A program made the translations under genes and the position numbers. Below the pieces are notes generated by a model that did not search any database, was not told the DNA's origin, and worked only from the letters and a program-made list of their open reading frames with translations. Below, one piece after another: positions 63,555-64,000 of a DNA stretch of 64,000 bases. The DNA comes from Sulfitobacter indolifex (GTDB lineage Bacteria; Pseudomonadota; Alphaproteobacteria; Rhodobacterales; Rhodobacteraceae): contig NZ_CP084951.1 in NCBI RefSeq assembly GCF_022788655.1, positions 372,001 through 436,000 on the forward strand, given 5' to 3'. Each line of letters begins with the position of its first letter. Position 1 is the stretch's first letter.

Positions 63555-64000
63555 TCACTTTGCAGGCGTGACGACGCCGATGATTGGCCCCAGCGTGGTG
63601 AACCCTGCACCCGTGCGACGTAAACCCGGCGCGCGCAGGCGCGAGATATTGCCGTCAAAATACAGCGCGTTGGGCAGGTCTAGCTCATCGCGGTAGAGCC
63701 GAGCAAATTCATGGAACGTCACGACATCGTTGGAAATTGCAAAGACCGCGCGTTTCCCGTCGGCGCTGGTGCCTACCCCGTTGCGGATATAGCGCGAGGT
63801 GCTGTTGGGTAGAAACCGCGGGTGTAGGGCACCATCAATCACCAGCATCGGGCCAGATTGCGTGGCGAAGCGGCAGGCGGGCCGATTCCTAAGAAAGCGC
63901 TTGGTCTCAATCACATCGGCGCGGCCGTCGCGCAGGCAGAAGACACCGTTCGGCAGCAAGCCAAAGTTGCCCGGCCCTGCATTGTCGATCACGCCGCGTT
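63555..64000 (-). CDS. Phosphodiester glycosidase (NAGPA/DUF2233-like) family protein, 5' end outside window
   Basis: The gene enters from the right edge. The visible 148 codons include an open frame to base 64000 (RGVIDNAGPGNFG at the edge, so the ATG lies beyond). NAGPGNFGLLPNGVFCL, then FATQSGPMLVIDG and FDGNISRLRAPG fit the NAGPA-like/DUF2233 domain, which hydrolyses phosphodiester-linked sugars in other organisms. It ends 78 bases upstream of truB on the same strand. Confidence 0.75.
   Translation of the reverse strand, partial: RGVIDNAGPGNFGLLPNGVFCLRDGRADVIETKRFLRNRPACRFATQSGPMLVIDGALHPRFLPNSTSRYIRNGVGTSADGKRAVFAISNDVVTFHEFARLYRDELDLPNALYFDGNISRLRAPGLRRTGAGFTTLGPIIGVVTPAK

Overview
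The window is chromosomal DNA from an alphaproteobacterium, most likely a member of the Rhodobacterales (Roseobacter group; Sulfitobacter-like or a close relative). This is inferred from gene content and not from a database search. The indications are high GC in most genes, a CcrM-type GANTC methyltransferase, an MbfA-type ferritin/VIT1 iron exporter, the pmbA-bisphosphatase-DUF4170-waaA-lpxK lipid A operon, the DUF3576-leuS-lptE-holA operon, and family members such as DUF2794, DUF2125, DUF721 and Trm112. Coding density is high. I see no rRNA, tRNA, CRISPR array, insertion sequence, integrase or prophage gene. This is core chromosome and not an accessory island.

Layout. 0-8.4 kb: a truncated HAD hydrolase, DUF188, S-formylglutathione hydrolase, an AEC transporter, MbfA, an I78-type inhibitor lipoprotein, the phenylacetate pair paaI-paaK, DUF2794, an NlpC/P60 peptidase and a leucyl-aminopeptidase-family enzyme. 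8.4-15.1 kb: an HPt-like small protein, carbonic anhydrase, asd, a two-gene membrane winged-helix/periplasmic module, a cationic periplasmic protein, rnhB, ccrM and a receiver gene with an in-frame stop. 15.2-19.9 kb: alkB, mutY, DUF721, a DsbA-like oxidoreductase and a CoA-transferase. 19.9-26.2 kb: the Kdo/lipid A operon, then DUF2125. 26.3-34.1 kb: SDR, enoyl-CoA hydratase and HI0933-type flavoprotein, then gst, holA, lptE, leuS and DUF3576. 34.4-45.3 kb: a porin, YggS, L,D-transpeptidase, ribA, an OmpR-type regulator, xth, a thioredoxin-TPR chaperone, a Lon-N protein, Trm112, a UbiH-type hydroxylase, an amidase and an aminotransferase. 45.3-52.9 kb: ftsK, lolA, an SLT lipoprotein, hspQ, a gamma-glutamyltransferase and a STAS/anti-sigma kinase pair. 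53-58 kb: thiolase, fRMsr-type GAF protein, RluA-type pseudouridine synthase, a 1-Cys peroxiredoxin, and a lower-GC capsule-like/sulfotransferase pair. 58-64 kb: pnp, rpsO, an RTX-repeat protein, DUF1643, truB and a truncated phosphodiester-glycosidase-family gene.

Functional themes. Envelope biogenesis is prominent: waaA and lpxK make Kdo2-lipid A, LptE inserts LPS, LolA carries lipoproteins, and there are an L,D-transpeptidase, an SLT protein and NlpC/P60. The rest is mainly genome maintenance (ccrM, mutY, xth, holA, ftsK, rnhB), translation and RNA (leuS, truB, an rluA-family gene, rpsO, pnp), stress defence (Prx, fRMsr-type GAF, hspQ, mbfA, fghA) and carbon degradation (paaI/paaK, alkB, thiolase, CoA-transferase).

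I did not find a clear new defence or mobile system. The most unusual signals are the stop codon in an otherwise intact receiver gene, four consecutive hairpins ending in a strong terminator between the OmpR-type regulator and xth, two GANTC sites in the ccrM leader, an exact 31-bp tandem duplication, a membrane-anchored winged-helix protein coupled to a secreted partner, and a hairpin abutting the hspQ ribosome-binding site.
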